A stretch of 64,000 bases of DNA from NCBI RefSeq assembly GCF_001468065.1, contig NZ_LNYZ01000001.1, forward strand, positions 186,001-250,000, in the 5' to 3' direction. The notes under the pieces were generated by a model. It made no database searches. It was not told the DNA's origin and worked only from the letters and a program-made list of their open reading frames with translations. This stretch comes from Legionella steigerwaltii (GTDB lineage Bacteria; Pseudomonadota; Gammaproteobacteria; Legionellales; Legionellaceae). This document shows, piece by piece, positions 9,280 through 18,930 of this stretch. The translations under genes and the position numbers were made by a program. Positions within the stretch are counted from its first letter, which is position 1, and every line of letters begins with the position of its first letter.

Positions 9280-10035
9280 ATGAACGTATTGATAAGTAAT
9301 GATGACGGGGTTTTTGCACCTGGAATTAATATATTAGCTAAAGAATTATCAACTTTTGTAAATGTCGATGTCGTTGCTCCAGATAGAAATAGAAGTGGCG
9401 CAAGTAATTCTCTGACTTTGTCTCAGCCCATAAAAGTCAAAAAATTGGATAATGGCTATTATAGTGTTGAAGGTACTCCTACTGATTGTGTGCATTTGGC
9501 AGTGACTGGTTTTTTAAGTACTGAATTTGACATGGTTGTTTCCGGGATCAATGAAGGGGCTAACTTAGGAGATGATATCCTCTATTCTGGCACTGTAGCT
9601 GCTGCAATGGAAGGACGCTATTTGGGTTTGCCTGCTCTTGCGATTTCTATGGTAGGGGATAACATTCAGCATTATGAAACAGCAGCAATTATTGCCAAAC
9701 AATTGGTGATGAAATTGGGCAAACACCGTCTTCCTTCCCAAACGATTTTGAATATTAATATTCCTGATGTGTCCATGGATAAATTAAAAGGATTGCAAGT
9801 GACGCGACTAGGAACACGACATGGGGCTGAACCTGTTGTAAAAGATCGGGATCCTAGAGGGCGTCCTATTTACTGGATTGGTTTACCTGGTCCACAAGCA
9901 GATGCAGGTCCTGGAACAGATTTTCATGCGATAAGCGAAGGGTATGTTTCAATCACACCGCTTCATTTGGATATGACGAATTATAAAATGTTTGATCAAT
10001 TAGCCAACTGGCTCAATGGGGTTGGCATTGAGTAA
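9280..10035 (+). CDS. surE: 5'/3'-nucleotidase SurE
   Basis: SurE removes phosphate from nucleoside 5'- and 3'-monophosphates and is linked to stationary-phase survival. The 251 residues show the SurE signature: the N-terminal metal-binding NDDG (residues 7-10), RSGAS with the conserved Ser and Asn following, and [12 protein letters not shown] with its metal ligand Asn. It acts in the cytoplasm with a divalent metal. It follows a small lipoprotein by two bases and precedes nlpD by 22. In many Gammaproteobacteria pcm sits between surE and nlpD; it is absent here. Confidence 0.97.
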   Translation: MNVLISNDDGVFAPGINILAKELSTFVNVDVVAPDRNRSGASNSLTLSQPIKVKKLDNGYYSVEGTPTDCVHLAVTGFLSTEFDMVVSGINEGANLGDDILYSGTVAAAMEGRYLGLPALAISMVGDNIQHYETAAIIAKQLVMKLGKHRLPSQTILNINIPDVSMDKLKGLQVTRLGTRHGAEPVVKDRDPRGRPIYWIGLPGPQADAGPGTDFHAISEGYVSITPLHLDMTNYKMFDQLANWLNGVGIE

Positions 10036-10057
10036 AACGATTTGTTTGGGGTGATAA

Positions 10058-10801
10058 ATGATAGTTACATTTTGCCAAAGATTTTTATGTCTTTTCCTTG
10101 TCGTAACCTTAGTTGGTTGTGGGAGTAATTGGGCCCCAGTTACTGAGTTGAAATGGAATCCTTGGCGGCATCAAAAAATTTATATTGTGAAGCGTGGAGA
10201 CACACTTTTTTCCATTGCATTCCGCTATGATACTGATTATAGAACTTTGGCTCGCTTAAATCATATTAATCCTCCTTATTCCTTAAGAGTCGGACAAGTA
10301 ATCAACTTACAGGGTATTGTTCCAAGGCATAGGCAGACAGCACATCGCCCTGCTCCAATGAGGCATTATTATGTTGCTCCTCGAACAAGACCTTCAATAA
10401 TTTATTCACCTGCAAATAGATATGTCCGCTCTGCCTCAGGATGGTTGTGGCCTGTTAGTGGACGAGTGGTCACATCATTTGTTCCTGAACAAGGCAAAAA
10501 AGGCATAAATATTGCTTGTAAAAAAGGTGAAAAGGTAATTGCGGCAGCAGAAGGCGTAGTTGCTTATGCTGGAAGTGGTTTGGCTGGTTATGGTAACTTA
10601 ATTATTATTAAGCATAATCATGAATATTTAACTGCTTATGGTAATAATGCGCGAATCATGGTTTCTGAGGGGCAACATGTGAAAGCCGGGCAAGTTATCG
10701 CAGAAGCCGGGGTTATCGATCACAAGTATACAGGCGTTCATTTTGAAATTAGAAAATCGGGTGTACCAGTCAATCCTTTGAATTATCTACAAAAAGGTTG
10801 A
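10058..10801 (+). CDS. nlpD: NlpD-like murein hydrolase activator lipoprotein (LysM + LytM)
   Basis: An outer-membrane lipoprotein that in other bacteria activates amidases for daughter-cell separation. The signal ends in a lipobox, LVGC. One LysM peptidoglycan-binding domain lies at about residues 42-86 (YIVKRGDTLFSIAFRY onward), and a C-terminal LytM/M23 domain at about 125-245. The LytM metal site is degenerate. Where active peptidases have an HxxxD zinc motif the sequence reads GINIAC, and only the final VHFEIR His is kept. This is the usual state for NlpD and EnvC activators. The upstream position to rpoS matches other Gammaproteobacteria, where an rpoS promoter often lies inside nlpD. 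Confidence 0.93.
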   Translation: MIVTFCQRFLCLFLVVTLVGCGSNWAPVTELKWNPWRHQKIYIVKRGDTLFSIAFRYDTDYRTLARLNHINPPYSLRVGQVINLQGIVPRHRQTAHRPAPMRHYYVAPRTRPSIIYSPANRYVRSASGWLWPVSGRVVTSFVPEQGKKGINIACKKGEKVIAAAEGVVAYAGSGLAGYGNLIIIKHNHEYLTAYGNNARIMVSEGQHVKAGQVIAEAGVIDHKYTGVHFEIRKSGVPVNPLNYLQKG

Positions 10802-10901
10802 CAGATAACTTATAGTTATAGCAACAATAATCTTTGTTTTGAAGTATAATGTAGTTATGGAAAAAATTTCGCAACATGACTAACACTATAGGTGAAAAAG
10901 A

Positions 10902-11921
10902 ATGCACGAAGACGATGAGTCAATTAAAGAACCAGAACTTAAGGATGGAGATTGGCCTGAACCAGACGATGAATCGCTCTTAGCGGAAGAAGACATTGAT
11001 TCGCTTCTTGAAAAAGATGAGGAAGATGAAGAGGTTCATGATTTTACGGATGATATCGCATTCCCTACTTTTCGTGGCAAAAGTGCACTTAAAATGATGG
11101 ATGCAACTCAGCTGTATTTGAGTGAAATTGGATTTTCTCCTCTACTCAGCGCTGAAGAAGAAGTGCATTATGCTACCCTTGCTTTGAAGGGAGATGTTGC
11201 CGCTCGCAAAAAAATGATTGAATCCAATTTACGTCTAGTTGTTAAAATTTCGCGTCGTTATCTTAATCGTGGTTTACCTCTTCTTGATTTAATCGAAGAA
11301 GGGAATTTAGGTTTAATGAAGTCTGTAGAGAAATTTGATCCTAAACGTGGTTTTCGATTTTCCACTTATGCTACATGGTGGATTAGACAAACGATTGAAC
11401 GTGCAATTATGAATCAAACACGAACAATCCGTTTACCTATCCATGTAGTTAAAGAGCTAAATGTGTATCTTAGAGCTGCAAGACAGCTCACACAAAAATT
11501 AGATCATGAACCTTCACCCGAAGAAATTGCAGATATGGTTGATAAGCCTCTGGAAGATGTACAAAAGTTGTTGGGGTTAAACGATAAAGTGACTTCTGTA
11601 GATACCCCCATAGGCTTTGATGAAAATAAATCATTATTGGATACTATTGCTGATGAAAACAGCGTGAATCCAGCAGAACTCTTAACTAATGAAAACTTAC
11701 GATTACATATAGAATCCCTGTTGGATAAATTAACTGAAAACCAGCAGCAGGTTATTGCAAGAAGATTTGGTTTAAGAGGCTTTGAAAAAGCTACCCTTGA
11801 AGACGTGGGTAAGGAAATAGATTTAACCCGGGAACGTGTTCGTCAAATCCAAGTCGAAGCATTAAAGACATTGCGTGGCTTGTTGGAAAAAATGGGATTA
11901 ACACAGGAAGATTTGTTTTAA
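10902..11921 (+). CDS. rpoS: RNA polymerase sigma factor RpoS
   Basis: Stationary-phase sigma factor; in Legionella it contributes to the transmissive phase. The 339 residues start with a very acidic segment (about residues 1-45). Region 1.2/2 follows from [12 protein letters not shown], with [31 protein letters not shown] and the region 2.4 helix [14 protein letters not shown]. Region 3 follows, then region 4 with its helix-turn-helix ([23 protein letters not shown]). A TATAAT hexamer at 10845-10850 could be a -10 for a gene-proximal promoter, but no -35 stands out. Transcription is probably also coupled to nlpD. Confidence 0.97.
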   Translation: MHEDDESIKEPELKDGDWPEPDDESLLAEEDIDSLLEKDEEDEEVHDFTDDIAFPTFRGKSALKMMDATQLYLSEIGFSPLLSAEEEVHYATLALKGDVAARKKMIESNLRLVVKISRRYLNRGLPLLDLIEEGNLGLMKSVEKFDPKRGFRFSTYATWWIRQTIERAIMNQTRTIRLPIHVVKELNVYLRAARQLTQKLDHEPSPEEIADMVDKPLEDVQKLLGLNDKVTSVDTPIGFDENKSLLDTIADENSVNPAELLTNENLRLHIESLLDKLTENQQQVIARRFGLRGFEKATLEDVGKEIDLTRERVRQIQVEALKTLRGLLEKMGLTQEDLF

Positions 11922-11960
11922 ACCTGCACCTGTAAAGCATTTCAATGAGTTACTTATCGT

Positions 11961-12019
11961 AGCCTGAATCAAACGAATAATTTGAAACTTTCATGACTCT
12001 ACTTCGTTTAATTCAGGCT
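11961..12019. terminator. Long inverted repeat after rpoS
   Basis: AGCCTGAAT at 11961 pairs with ATTCAGGCT ending at 12019, extended inward by AAACGAA with TTCGTTT, around a loop of roughly 25 bases. A T-containing stretch (gctttatt) follows on the plus strand. It lies between rpoS and the VirK-like gene and could end rpoS transcription. The outer AGCCTG matches the family A palindromes, but the rest does not, so it may be a far diverged relative. Confidence 0.5.
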
Positions 12020-12059
12020 GCTTTATTAATAAAATCTGAAAATAAGGAGAATAGTTGTA

Positions 12060-12476
12060 ATGAAAGCAATGATTTTATCAGGATTGATTCTTTTATCATC
12101 GGTAGTTCATGCAGAACAATTAACAACATTTACGGACATCGCTGATTCTATCTCCCAAGGAAAAAAAATCACATTAGTAATGAGTATCCATGAATGCAAT
12201 GCACAAAAATTGCCTTCAAATTCTATTATTGCCTCAGCACAACCTAATGCTTTTCTAGTTATTGATAACAACCGGATTACCGCTTCCGTGAAGCATTTTA
12301 CTTTGGATAACCCTCTTGCTCGAGGTAATCCTATATTGGAATTTGTTAAATACAATATTAATTCAGATGGAAGTGTTTCTGTAAAAAATACAGTAATGAA
12401 TGCTACTAATTATGAACAATTAGCAAGCTTTCAAATTGATTGTGCTTTAAATAAAGGATTTAAAGCTTTTGGTTAA
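12060..12476 (+). CDS. VirK-family secreted protein
   Basis: A 138-residue protein with a cleavable signal (ending VHA around residue 18). The body fits what I recall of the VirK family (named from Agrobacterium virulence region genes and common in Legionella): FTDIADSISQGKKITLV near the N-terminus, HECNA with the first Cys, the ITASVKHFTLDNP centre, then FVKYNINSDGSVSVKNTVMNATNYEQLASFQIDC with the second Cys. The two Cys residues could form a disulfide in the periplasm. The molecular function of VirK is not known. An AAGGAG site lies before the ATG. It lies alone between rpoS and a convergent hmgA. Confidence 0.8.
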   Translation: MKAMILSGLILLSSVVHAEQLTTFTDIADSISQGKKITLVMSIHECNAQKLPSNSIIASAQPNAFLVIDNNRITASVKHFTLDNPLARGNPILEFVKYNINSDGSVSVKNTVMNATNYEQLASFQIDCALNKGFKAFG

Positions 12477-12485
12477 TCCTTTTTT

Positions 12486-12566
12486 GTAGCCTGGGTGCAG
12501 GGCAGCGAAACCCGGGGAATCAATTCTACTACATTCCCGGGTTCTGCTGCCCTGCACCCAGGCTAC
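12486..12566. repeat. Family A palindrome, copy 2
   Basis: The left arm carries CAGGGCAGC where copy 1 has CAGCGCAGC, and the right arm carries the matching change GCTGCCCTG, so pairing is kept. It lies between convergent virK-like and hmgA genes. Confidence 0.95.
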
Positions 12567-12572
12567 AAAGAT

Positions 12573-13829
12573 TTATGGACACTCAAAATTGGCTTTAAGT
12601 CCTTTCCAGCAGTCAGCATAATTTTTTTGCATCTGTGGAATACGCATTGCCTGCTCAGTAACAAGCCATACATCTCTGGTTTCAAACATAAAGGCCAAGG
12701 TATTCAAATAAGGCTCAGGTTGAAGTTTTTGTGCTACAGCGTTTTCATAACTTATTTGATCAGGTCCATGTGGTGTCATGCAATTATGGATGCTTACTCC
12801 ACCAGGCGAAAATCCTTCTTTTTTTGCATCATATTCACCACGAATAAGACCCATGAGTTCATTCATGTAATTACGATGATAATAAGGTGGTCTAAATGTA
12901 TGTTCAGCAACCATCCATCGAGGAGGGAATATGACAAAGTCTAAATTGGCTACGCCGGGCGTATCACTTTCTGAAGTTAATACAGTGAAAATAGACGGAT
13001 CAGGATGATCAAAGCTCACCGAATTAATCGTATTAAACAAGCTTAAGTCATAACAATAGGGTGCATAATTACCATGCCATGCTACTACATTAAGTGGAGA
13101 GTGATTGCATTTTGATGTCCATAATTTATTTTGATACTTACATATAAGGGTCGTTTCGTTAATGTCTTGTTCAAATGCAGCAACTGGATATTGAAAGTGT
13201 CGAGGATTAGCTAAACCATTTGCGCCTATAGGACCTAACTGTGGCAGAGTAAGTGGGGTGCCGCTGTTTTCACAAAGATATCCTTTGGTTTCTGTACCAA
13301 TAAGCTCCATTTTGAATTTAACACCACGTGGTATGACGGCTATCATGCCGGGGCAAATATTTAACTTCCCAAATTCAGTGTGCAAATTAACTTCACCAGA
13401 GTAAGGAACAAAAAGCATTTCTCCATCATTATTGGCAAAGTATTTATAGTGCATGGAGCGAGTACAATGATAAAGGTATGCATTCACATTTTGGCTTCCA
13501 GCAAGATGAAACATTCCTTCTACAAAATCAAAATCTTCTTCTTTAAATAGCTCTATGGGGGACCAACGCAAAGGATTGGGAGATTGTTCTGCATGATAGG
13601 GTTTAAACAGTTCCATTTCATAAGCTTGATAAGTGCCTTGAACCACAGAAGGTACTATTCGGTAAAGCCAGCTATGCAAGTTATTCTGTCTTGGACGAGT
13701 AAAGGCTGTTCCACTTAATTGTTCGGCATAAAGTCCTAAGTTACAGTGTTGTGGTGAATTTTGGCTACTGGGTAAAGCACCTGGAACTGCTTCAGTTTGA
13801 TGATGATTACCAAATCCTTGCAAATACAC
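12573..13829 (-). CDS. hmgA: Homogentisate 1,2-dioxygenase
   Basis: Opens the ring of homogentisate to maleylacetoacetate in tyrosine and phenylalanine breakdown, using non-haem Fe(II) and O2. The 418 residues begin [19 protein letters not shown], typical of the family. The C-terminal cupin has the iron-ligand region, with the conserved [17 protein letters not shown] segment and [15 protein letters not shown]. In Legionella, homogentisate leads to brown pyomelanin pigment, and loss of this enzyme raises pigment. The next pathway genes (maleylacetoacetate isomerase, fumarylacetoacetase) are not adjacent. The start ATG at 13829 has a GGAG-like site (gaggagatc) upstream. Confidence 0.96.
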   Translation of the reverse strand: MYLQGFGNHHQTEAVPGALPSSQNSPQHCNLGLYAEQLSGTAFTRPRQNNLHSWLYRIVPSVVQGTYQAYEMELFKPYHAEQSPNPLRWSPIELFKEEDFDFVEGMFHLAGSQNVNAYLYHCTRSMHYKYFANNDGEMLFVPYSGEVNLHTEFGKLNICPGMIAVIPRGVKFKMELIGTETKGYLCENSGTPLTLPQLGPIGANGLANPRHFQYPVAAFEQDINETTLICKYQNKLWTSKCNHSPLNVVAWHGNYAPYCYDLSLFNTINSVSFDHPDPSIFTVLTSESDTPGVANLDFVIFPPRWMVAEHTFRPPYYHRNYMNELMGLIRGEYDAKKEGFSPGGVSIHNCMTPHGPDQISYENAVAQKLQPEPYLNTLAFMFETRDVWLVTEQAMRIPQMQKNYADCWKGLKANFECP

Positions 13830-13860
13830 TGTTGATCTCCTCTAGCGTTATAACTTATTA

Positions 13861-13937
13861 GTAGCCTGGGTGCAGCGCAGCAGAACCCGGGAATGCTGCA
13901 TTATCGACATCGGGTTCCGCTGCGCTGCACCCAGGCC
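13861..13937. repeat. Family A palindrome, copy 3
   Basis: Lies between the 5' ends of divergent hmgA and yebC, so it cannot be serving simply as a terminator for its neighbours. The final bases read GGCC in place of GGCTAC, and the left arm has CAGCAGAACCC against GGGTTCCGCTG, a small mismatch. Confidence 0.93.
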
Positions 13938-14090
13938 ATAATATCTCCAATCATTTTAAAATTGGATGCTGGTGGCTACTATAGTCTAAAAAAGTTAAAA
14001 ATGTCGAGTCCAAATGCAAGTTAAGTTATTCTTTTTAACAAAAGAGCATGTATAATTTATGCTAATTAAACAAGGTTTCGAGGTAGTATT

Positions 14091-14834
14091 ATGGCAGGTC
14101 ATAGTAAGTGGGCAAATATTAAATTCCGCAAAGGAGTTCAAGACGCAAAACGTGGAAAAATATTCACTAAATTAATTCGTGAAATTACCGTAGCTGCACG
14201 TATGGGAGGAGGAGAGGAATCTTCCAATCCACGATTAAGAGACGCAGTTAAAAAAGCGCTTGCTGCGAATATGAAGCGCGACACAATTGATAATGCCATC
14301 AAACGTGGTGTTGGTGGACTTGATGGTGAAGCAATGATTGCTATGCGTTATGAGGGTTATGGACCTGGCGGGGTTGCGGTTCTCGTAGATTGTTTATCAG
14401 ATAATAAAAACCGAACTGTATCCGAAGTGCGTCATGCATTCACAAAAAACGGCGGTAATTTGGGAACAGACGGCTCAGTATCTTATCTCTTTACCAATCA
14501 AGGTGAGATTCTTATGGCACCTGGACAGTCTGAAGAACAGGTTATGGAAATCGCCATAGATGCAGGAGCCAGTGATGTTTCTGTAGATGAAGGGCAAATT
14601 GAAGTGATTACCCCTGTTGAGGCCTATCATAGTGTATTAAATGCGCTTACCGAAGCGGGTCTAGAGATTGAACAATCTCATTTAACTATGCGGGCGCAAA
14701 CTTTAGTTTCTATCGATGATGAGTCAGCGGAAACTCTTTTAAAGTTAATTGATATGCTGGAAGACTTAGATGATGTACAAGAAGTATACAGCAATGCAGA
14801 GTTTTCGGAAAAATTATTAGAATCAATGAATTAA
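14091..14834 (+). CDS. yebC: YebC/PmpR-family regulator or translation factor
   Basis: YebC proteins are conserved DNA-binding regulators, and members of the family have more recently been linked to translation of difficult peptide motifs. The 247 residues start with the signature [14 protein letters not shown], and continue through [34 protein letters not shown]. The acidic C-terminal domain ends in a [14 protein letters not shown]-type motif. A possible -10 TATAAT lies at 14051-14056. The stop codon overlaps the ruvC start by one base (TAATG), giving a yebC-ruvC-ruvA operon as in many Gammaproteobacteria. Confidence 0.97.
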   Translation: MAGHSKWANIKFRKGVQDAKRGKIFTKLIREITVAARMGGGEESSNPRLRDAVKKALAANMKRDTIDNAIKRGVGGLDGEAMIAMRYEGYGPGGVAVLVDCLSDNKNRTVSEVRHAFTKNGGNLGTDGSVSYLFTNQGEILMAPGQSEEQVMEIAIDAGASDVSVDEGQIEVITPVEAYHSVLNALTEAGLEIEQSHLTMRAQTLVSIDDESAETLLKLIDMLEDLDDVQEVYSNAEFSEKLLESMN

Positions 14835-15352
14835 TGACCATTATTTTAGGGATAGATCCCGGATCAAGGATTACTGGATACGGTTTGATAAAAGAATCAA
14901 ATCGTAAAATTGAATACATTGACAGTGGCTGTATACGTACTACTCCAGATGGTGAATTAAGCCAAAAATTATTGCAAATATATGATGGTATTTGCCAATT
15001 AATGGACCATTATTCACCTGGTGAAGTGGCGATCGAACAAGTATTCATGCATGAAAATCCTAACTCAGCTTTAAAGTTAGGGCATGCTCGTGGTGTTGCG
15101 ATGGTTGCCGCAGCATCCCATCGTGTGAAAGTAAGTGAATATTCAGCACGTGAAATTAAGCAAATGGTTGTTGGTTATGGGGCTGCAGAAAAAGCTCAAG
15201 TAAGTCACATGGTCGTGCATCTTCTTGCATTAAATAAGGCACCACAAAAAGATGCTGCAGATGCATTGGCTATAGCAATATGCCATAGTCATATGCGTCA
15301 TAATTTATCATCTACGATTGGCAGACGAGGATTAAGGAGAAGAAGAAGATGA
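14834..15352 (+). CDS. ruvC: Holliday junction resolvase RuvC
   Basis: RuvC is the nuclease that cuts Holliday junctions during recombination repair. The 172 residues carry the acidic catalytic set expected of the RNase H fold: Asp in [13 protein letters not shown] at residue 7, Glu in VAIEQVF, and the C-terminal Asp pair in [12 protein letters not shown]. The protein ends in a basic Arg-rich tail ([10 protein letters not shown]). Its end overlaps ruvA by four bases (ATGA), indicating translational coupling. Confidence 0.97.
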   Translation: MTIILGIDPGSRITGYGLIKESNRKIEYIDSGCIRTTPDGELSQKLLQIYDGICQLMDHYSPGEVAIEQVFMHENPNSALKLGHARGVAMVAAASHRVKVSEYSAREIKQMVVGYGAAEKAQVSHMVVHLLALNKAPQKDAADALAIAICHSHMRHNLSSTIGRRGLRRRRR

Positions 15353-15948
15353 TTGGTTGGTTGGATGGGCATATTATTGATAAACATCAACCAGGAAAAT
15401 TGGTGCTTAATGTCCATGGTGTAGGGTATGATGTGGAAACCTCATTAAATACTTTTTTTCAGTTAGAGAGCATTAATTCTTCTGTGGGATTGCACATACA
15501 TACTGTAGTTCGTGAGGATGCTTTATTGCTATATGGTTTTTTAGAACGGCAAGAAAGAGAGTTGTTCAGAGCTTTGATTAAAGTGAATGGTATTGGTCCA
15601 AAAGTTGCTATGTCAATACTTTCCAGTACTACCCCGAATGAGTTTATTCAATGCATTCAACAGGAAAATGCTTCTTTTTTAATGAAGTTACCAGGGATAG
15701 GTAAAAAAACTGCAGAACGTTTAGTTGTTGAAATGCGTGACAGTATTAAACAATTCTCTGTACCTGTTTCTAATTCGCTCAGCAAATTTATTCCTATGAT
15801 GAGTGGTCCAGATGAGGCGGTGAGTGCTTTGGAAGCTTTAGGTTATAAATCTCAAGAGGCATTAAAAGCAGTCAATAAAATAAATGATGGTTCTAAAAGT
15901 TGTGAGCAGTTAATTCGCGACGCACTACAAGTTTTGGCGGTTCGATAA
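15349..15948 (+). CDS. ruvA: Holliday junction branch migration protein RuvA
   Basis: RuvA binds four-way junctions as a tetramer and loads the RuvB motor. The 199 residues have the N-terminal OB fold ([12 protein letters not shown]). The centre carries two helix-hairpin-helix motifs ([16 protein letters not shown] and [19 protein letters not shown]), and the C-terminal domain that contacts RuvB ends in LIRDALQVL. ruvB does not follow: the next feature is a palindrome and a convergent two-component system. RuvB must therefore be encoded elsewhere in the genome. Confidence 0.97.
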   Translation: MIGWLDGHIIDKHQPGKLVLNVHGVGYDVETSLNTFFQLESINSSVGLHIHTVVREDALLLYGFLERQERELFRALIKVNGIGPKVAMSILSSTTPNEFIQCIQQENASFLMKLPGIGKKTAERLVVEMRDSIKQFSVPVSNSLSKFIPMMSGPDEAVSALEALGYKSQEALKAVNKINDGSKSCEQLIRDALQVLAVR

Positions 15949-15980
15949 TTTAATAAACAAGTTGTAGTCCTGTGTGTTTT

Positions 15981-16059
15981 GTAGCCTGGGTGAAGCGCAG
16001 CGGAACCCGGGAATGCAGAATTACCGATCCCGGGTTCCGCTGCGCTTCACCCAGGCTAC
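15981..16059. repeat. Family A palindrome, copy 4
   Basis: Arms read GTAGCCTGGGTGAAGCGCAG and its complement ending CTTCACCCAGGCTAC. The GAAGC/GCTTC pair replaces the GCAGC/GCTGC pair of copy 1, again changed on both sides. Located between convergent ruvA and pmrB. Confidence 0.95.
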
Positions 16060-16091
16060 AAAAAACTTCGATGTATAAAAAAGGATTCGCG

Positions 16092-17501
16092 CTATTTTTC
16101 TTGCATAGGTATAAAGAATCTTACAATTAGACCTGTTCCTTCTTTGGGTGTATCCAGCATCAACCTTCCACCATGTAATTCGGCAATTTGTTGAACTATT
16201 GCCAAGCCAAGTCCGCTTCCGGGACTTTTGTTTCCAAGGACGCGGAAGAAACGTTCAAAAACACGTGGTTGTAATTCTGAAGGAATACCTGGTCCATTAT
16301 CACTGACTTCAAGCATTATTTCATTTTGCAGCTTAGCTAAACGCACTATAATCCGACCGTGTTCATTACAGTAACGTATGGAATTGTCTACAAGATTACG
16401 AATTAATATTCCAAGAGCAGTTGAATTGCCATAAACAGTTAAGTTTTCAGCATCGCTTTCAAATTCAAGATCAATTTGTTTTTCTACGGCAGCTGGTGCA
16501 AGCATAGCCAGTATTTCTCGGGTTAGCCTGCTTAGATTCACTTCATCTTTTTCTTCCATATGAGCCGCTTCGGGTACTAGTCGACTCATAGTAAGTAATT
16601 GTTGGACTATATGGGTACTACGGTTAACGCTTGCAATCAGTTTTTGTAATGCCTGATTTTTTTCTTCTACATCATTAGAATGTAATGCAACTTGTGCTTG
16701 TGTTTTAAGTGCAGCAAGTGGGGTGCGCAGTTCGTGTGCTGCGTCAGCAGCAAAACGTTTTTCGCGTTCAAATCCTTCTTTAAGTCTGAAGAACAATTTA
16801 TTCAGTTCATCGATCACCGGCTTAATTTCTTCGGGCACTTCATGTAAATCAACAGGTTCAAGATGGCTGGGGGCACGGTTAGCCACCTCTTCGGCAACCT
16901 TGTCTAAGCTATCTAGTCCTCGACCAATAATAATCCAAATTAACAAACCGGATAATGGGAAAGTCAAAAGCATAATGTAGAGGTCATCTTGAGCAATTCG
17001 ATGACCCAGTTCATTTCGTGTATCATAACGCTCGGCTAAAACAGTACGGATACCTGCTTTATCATTGTAAGTTGTAAAAACGCGCCAATCCTGTTTTGAT
17101 ATTTTTTTATCACTAAATCCATCAACTTCAGAGGTTAAAGGAATTTTTGGGGCTGAAGACGAATGTAATAATAATTTTCCACCATTGGTCCAAACCTGAA
17201 AATTAAACTTATCCAGGTAATTTTCCGGTGGTTCTTCATTCAAAAATCTTTTTTGATAGTAGGTATCAATTTTTTGAGGGATTGTTTCAAGTGCTTCTTG
17301 AATTTTAGAAAGAGGGCGCTCATGGAGATCATCACCTAACAACGCTTGATATGAAAGTGCAGAAACGGCCATTAAACTATCTAAGTGATCTTGAATGTCT
17401 TTTTGATCGAGGTAATAGTTACCTATGGCAGTTAATGTGGTCGTTATAGTAATGGCCAACAACAGATTTATGAGAAGAAATTTTCTTATAGATGATTTCA
17501 C
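16092..17501 (-). CDS. pmrB: Sensor histidine kinase, PmrB/QseC type
   Basis: Inner-membrane sensor of 469 residues. One membrane helix lies near residues 8-27, then a periplasmic segment to about 172, a second helix (173-193), HAMP linker, the dimerisation helix with phosphorylated His256 in AADAAHELRTPLAALK, and a HATPase domain with N box (NLVDNSIRYC), DNGPGIP and GSGLGLAIV. Its ATG overlaps the response regulator stop (ATGA), so the pair is cotranscribed. In L. pneumophila the PmrAB pair near ruvCA controls many Dot/Icm effector genes; assignment to PmrB rests on domain type plus this neighbourhood. Confidence 0.85.
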   Translation of the reverse strand: MKSSIRKFLLINLLLAITITTTLTAIGNYYLDQKDIQDHLDSLMAVSALSYQALLGDDLHERPLSKIQEALETIPQKIDTYYQKRFLNEEPPENYLDKFNFQVWTNGGKLLLHSSSAPKIPLTSEVDGFSDKKISKQDWRVFTTYNDKAGIRTVLAERYDTRNELGHRIAQDDLYIMLLTFPLSGLLIWIIIGRGLDSLDKVAEEVANRAPSHLEPVDLHEVPEEIKPVIDELNKLFFRLKEGFEREKRFAADAAHELRTPLAALKTQAQVALHSNDVEEKNQALQKLIASVNRSTHIVQQLLTMSRLVPEAAHMEEKDEVNLSRLTREILAMLAPAAVEKQIDLEFESDAENLTVYGNSTALGILIRNLVDNSIRYCNEHGRIIVRLAKLQNEIMLEVSDNGPGIPSELQPRVFERFFRVLGNKSPGSGLGLAIVQQIAELHGGRLMLDTPKEGTGLIVRFFIPMQEK

Positions 17502-18175
17502 GATACAGCGATACCATCATTTTTTTCTGCCATATATCCAACACCTCGAATTGTTCTAATAAAATTGGCATTAAGTTTTTTACGTAAATTATGTATGTGA
17601 ACTTCCAAGGCATTACTGTCCACATCTTCTTCCCAGCCATAGATACTTTGCATCAGTTGCTCACGTGATAAAACTTGGCCGCTGTTTTCCAGAAGTTTTT
17701 GCAATAGCGCGAATTCTCTGCGTGGGACATTAACAAGTACATCATCAACGAACACAGAGTGAGTAGCAGGGTCCAGAGTAATATTTCTATATTGCAGAAC
17801 TGAATCAGCTCGGCCTTGTGAACGTCTGACCAGGGCTCTGATTCGTGCGCTGAGTTCATTGAGATCGAAAGGTTTTATCAGATAATCATCTGCGCCGCTA
17901 TCTAAGCCTTTTACACGATCCTCAACTGACTCTCGAGCAGTTAAAATAATAACGGGAGTAGGATTGCCATCATGGCGTATACTTTGTAATAATGCGAGCC
18001 CAGAGAGTTTTGGTAAACCTAAATCTAAAATAATTAGCTCAAATGATTCAGACTTTAAAGCGGCACGAGCAGCTTCACCGTCTTTAAGCCAATCTACAAT
18101 ATAACCAAACTGAGTTAATCCGGTTTTGACCGCATCACCAAGCAATTCGTCATCTTCAACTAGCAATAGTCTCAT
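17498..18175 (-). CDS. pmrA: OmpR-family response regulator, PmrA type
   Basis: A 225-residue regulator with a receiver domain and a winged-helix DNA-binding domain. The phospho-acceptor is Asp51 (LIILDLGLP), with acidic residues 8-9 (EDD) and Lys100 (LIKPF) completing the site. The C-terminal wing includes VPRREFALLQKLLENSGQ and the DNA-recognition helix region of VDSNALEVHIHNLRKKL. As PmrA of Legionella it would activate effector and secretion genes. It comes first in the operon, ahead of the kinase, and lies eight bases after yciB, so all three may share a transcript. Confidence 0.87.
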   Translation of the reverse strand: MRLLLVEDDELLGDAVKTGLTQFGYIVDWLKDGEAARAALKSESFELIILDLGLPKLSGLALLQSIRHDGNPTPVIILTARESVEDRVKGLDSGADDYLIKPFDLNELSARIRALVRRSQGRADSVLQYRNITLDPATHSVFVDDVLVNVPRREFALLQKLLENSGQVLSREQLMQSIYGWEEDVDSNALEVHIHNLRKKLNANFIRTIRGVGYMAEKNDGIAVS

Positions 18176-18183
18176 TCTTGCTC

Positions 18184-18729
18184 CTATTGTTTTTCAAGGC
18201 CGGTTTCATCCATATGTTTTGTTAGATAAAAAGCTTGAATTAACACAAAAAGCAGAGTAAAACCCACCCCACCAAATAACTTAAAGTTAACCCAGGCATC
18301 AGTATTAAAATTATAGGCAACGTAAATATTTACTGCGCCCATTAAAAGGAAAAATAATACCCATGCCATATTAAGCCTATGCCAAATTTTTCCAGGTAGT
18401 GTTACATTGGCTTCCATCATTTTTTGGATTAATGGCTTACTTCCTATATAACCTGAGCTGAAAAAGGCTAAAGCAGAGAGCCAATAAATACCTGTAGGTT
18501 TCCATTTAATAAACCAGGGATTATGGAAGAAAAGCGTTGCTCCTCCCAAAATCATAATGATTGCAAGGCTGATTAAATGCATTTTTTCATAATGTTGAAA
18601 TTTTAATCTATAAAAAGCTACCTGACTTAAAGAAGCAATCATAGCAACAGCCGTCGCGGTATAGATACCAAAAAATTTGTATACTATAAAAAATAAAACT
18701 ATAGGAAAAAAATCAAATAGTAATTTCAT
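18184..18729 (-). CDS. yciB: YciB/IspZ inner-membrane septation protein
   Basis: A 181-residue polytopic protein with five or six hydrophobic segments. The family opening is [27 protein letters not shown], and the centre carries the typical [19 protein letters not shown] and [23 protein letters not shown]. YciB is linked to cell envelope maintenance and division; the molecular activity is unclear. The short gap to pmrA (eight bases) suggests a common transcript. Confidence 0.93.
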   Translation of the reverse strand: MKLLFDFFPIVLFFIVYKFFGIYTATAVAMIASLSQVAFYRLKFQHYEKMHLISLAIIMILGGATLFFHNPWFIKWKPTGIYWLSALAFFSSGYIGSKPLIQKMMEANVTLPGKIWHRLNMAWVLFFLLMGAVNIYVAYNFNTDAWVNFKLFGGVGFTLLFVLIQAFYLTKHMDETGLEKQ

Positions 18730-18930
18730 ATATCTTAATACAATAAAAATAAGTTACTTTGAGTATAACACAAGTTTTTGAGCTCTCCTCCTTGCTTTAT
18801 GTCAGAAATGAAAAATAATTGTTAATAACGTACAATTATGGAGTTCTTAAAAACGATCAGACCATTTCAGGAGCAGAATGATCGAGGGCTAAAACCAATA
18901 ATAGTTCTCGATTGTTCTAAAGACAATTTT

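Noticed and set aside
10845-10850. TATAAT upstream of rpoS as a full promoter.
   Set aside because: No fitting -35 hexamer at 16-18 bases, so I did not list it as a separate feature.
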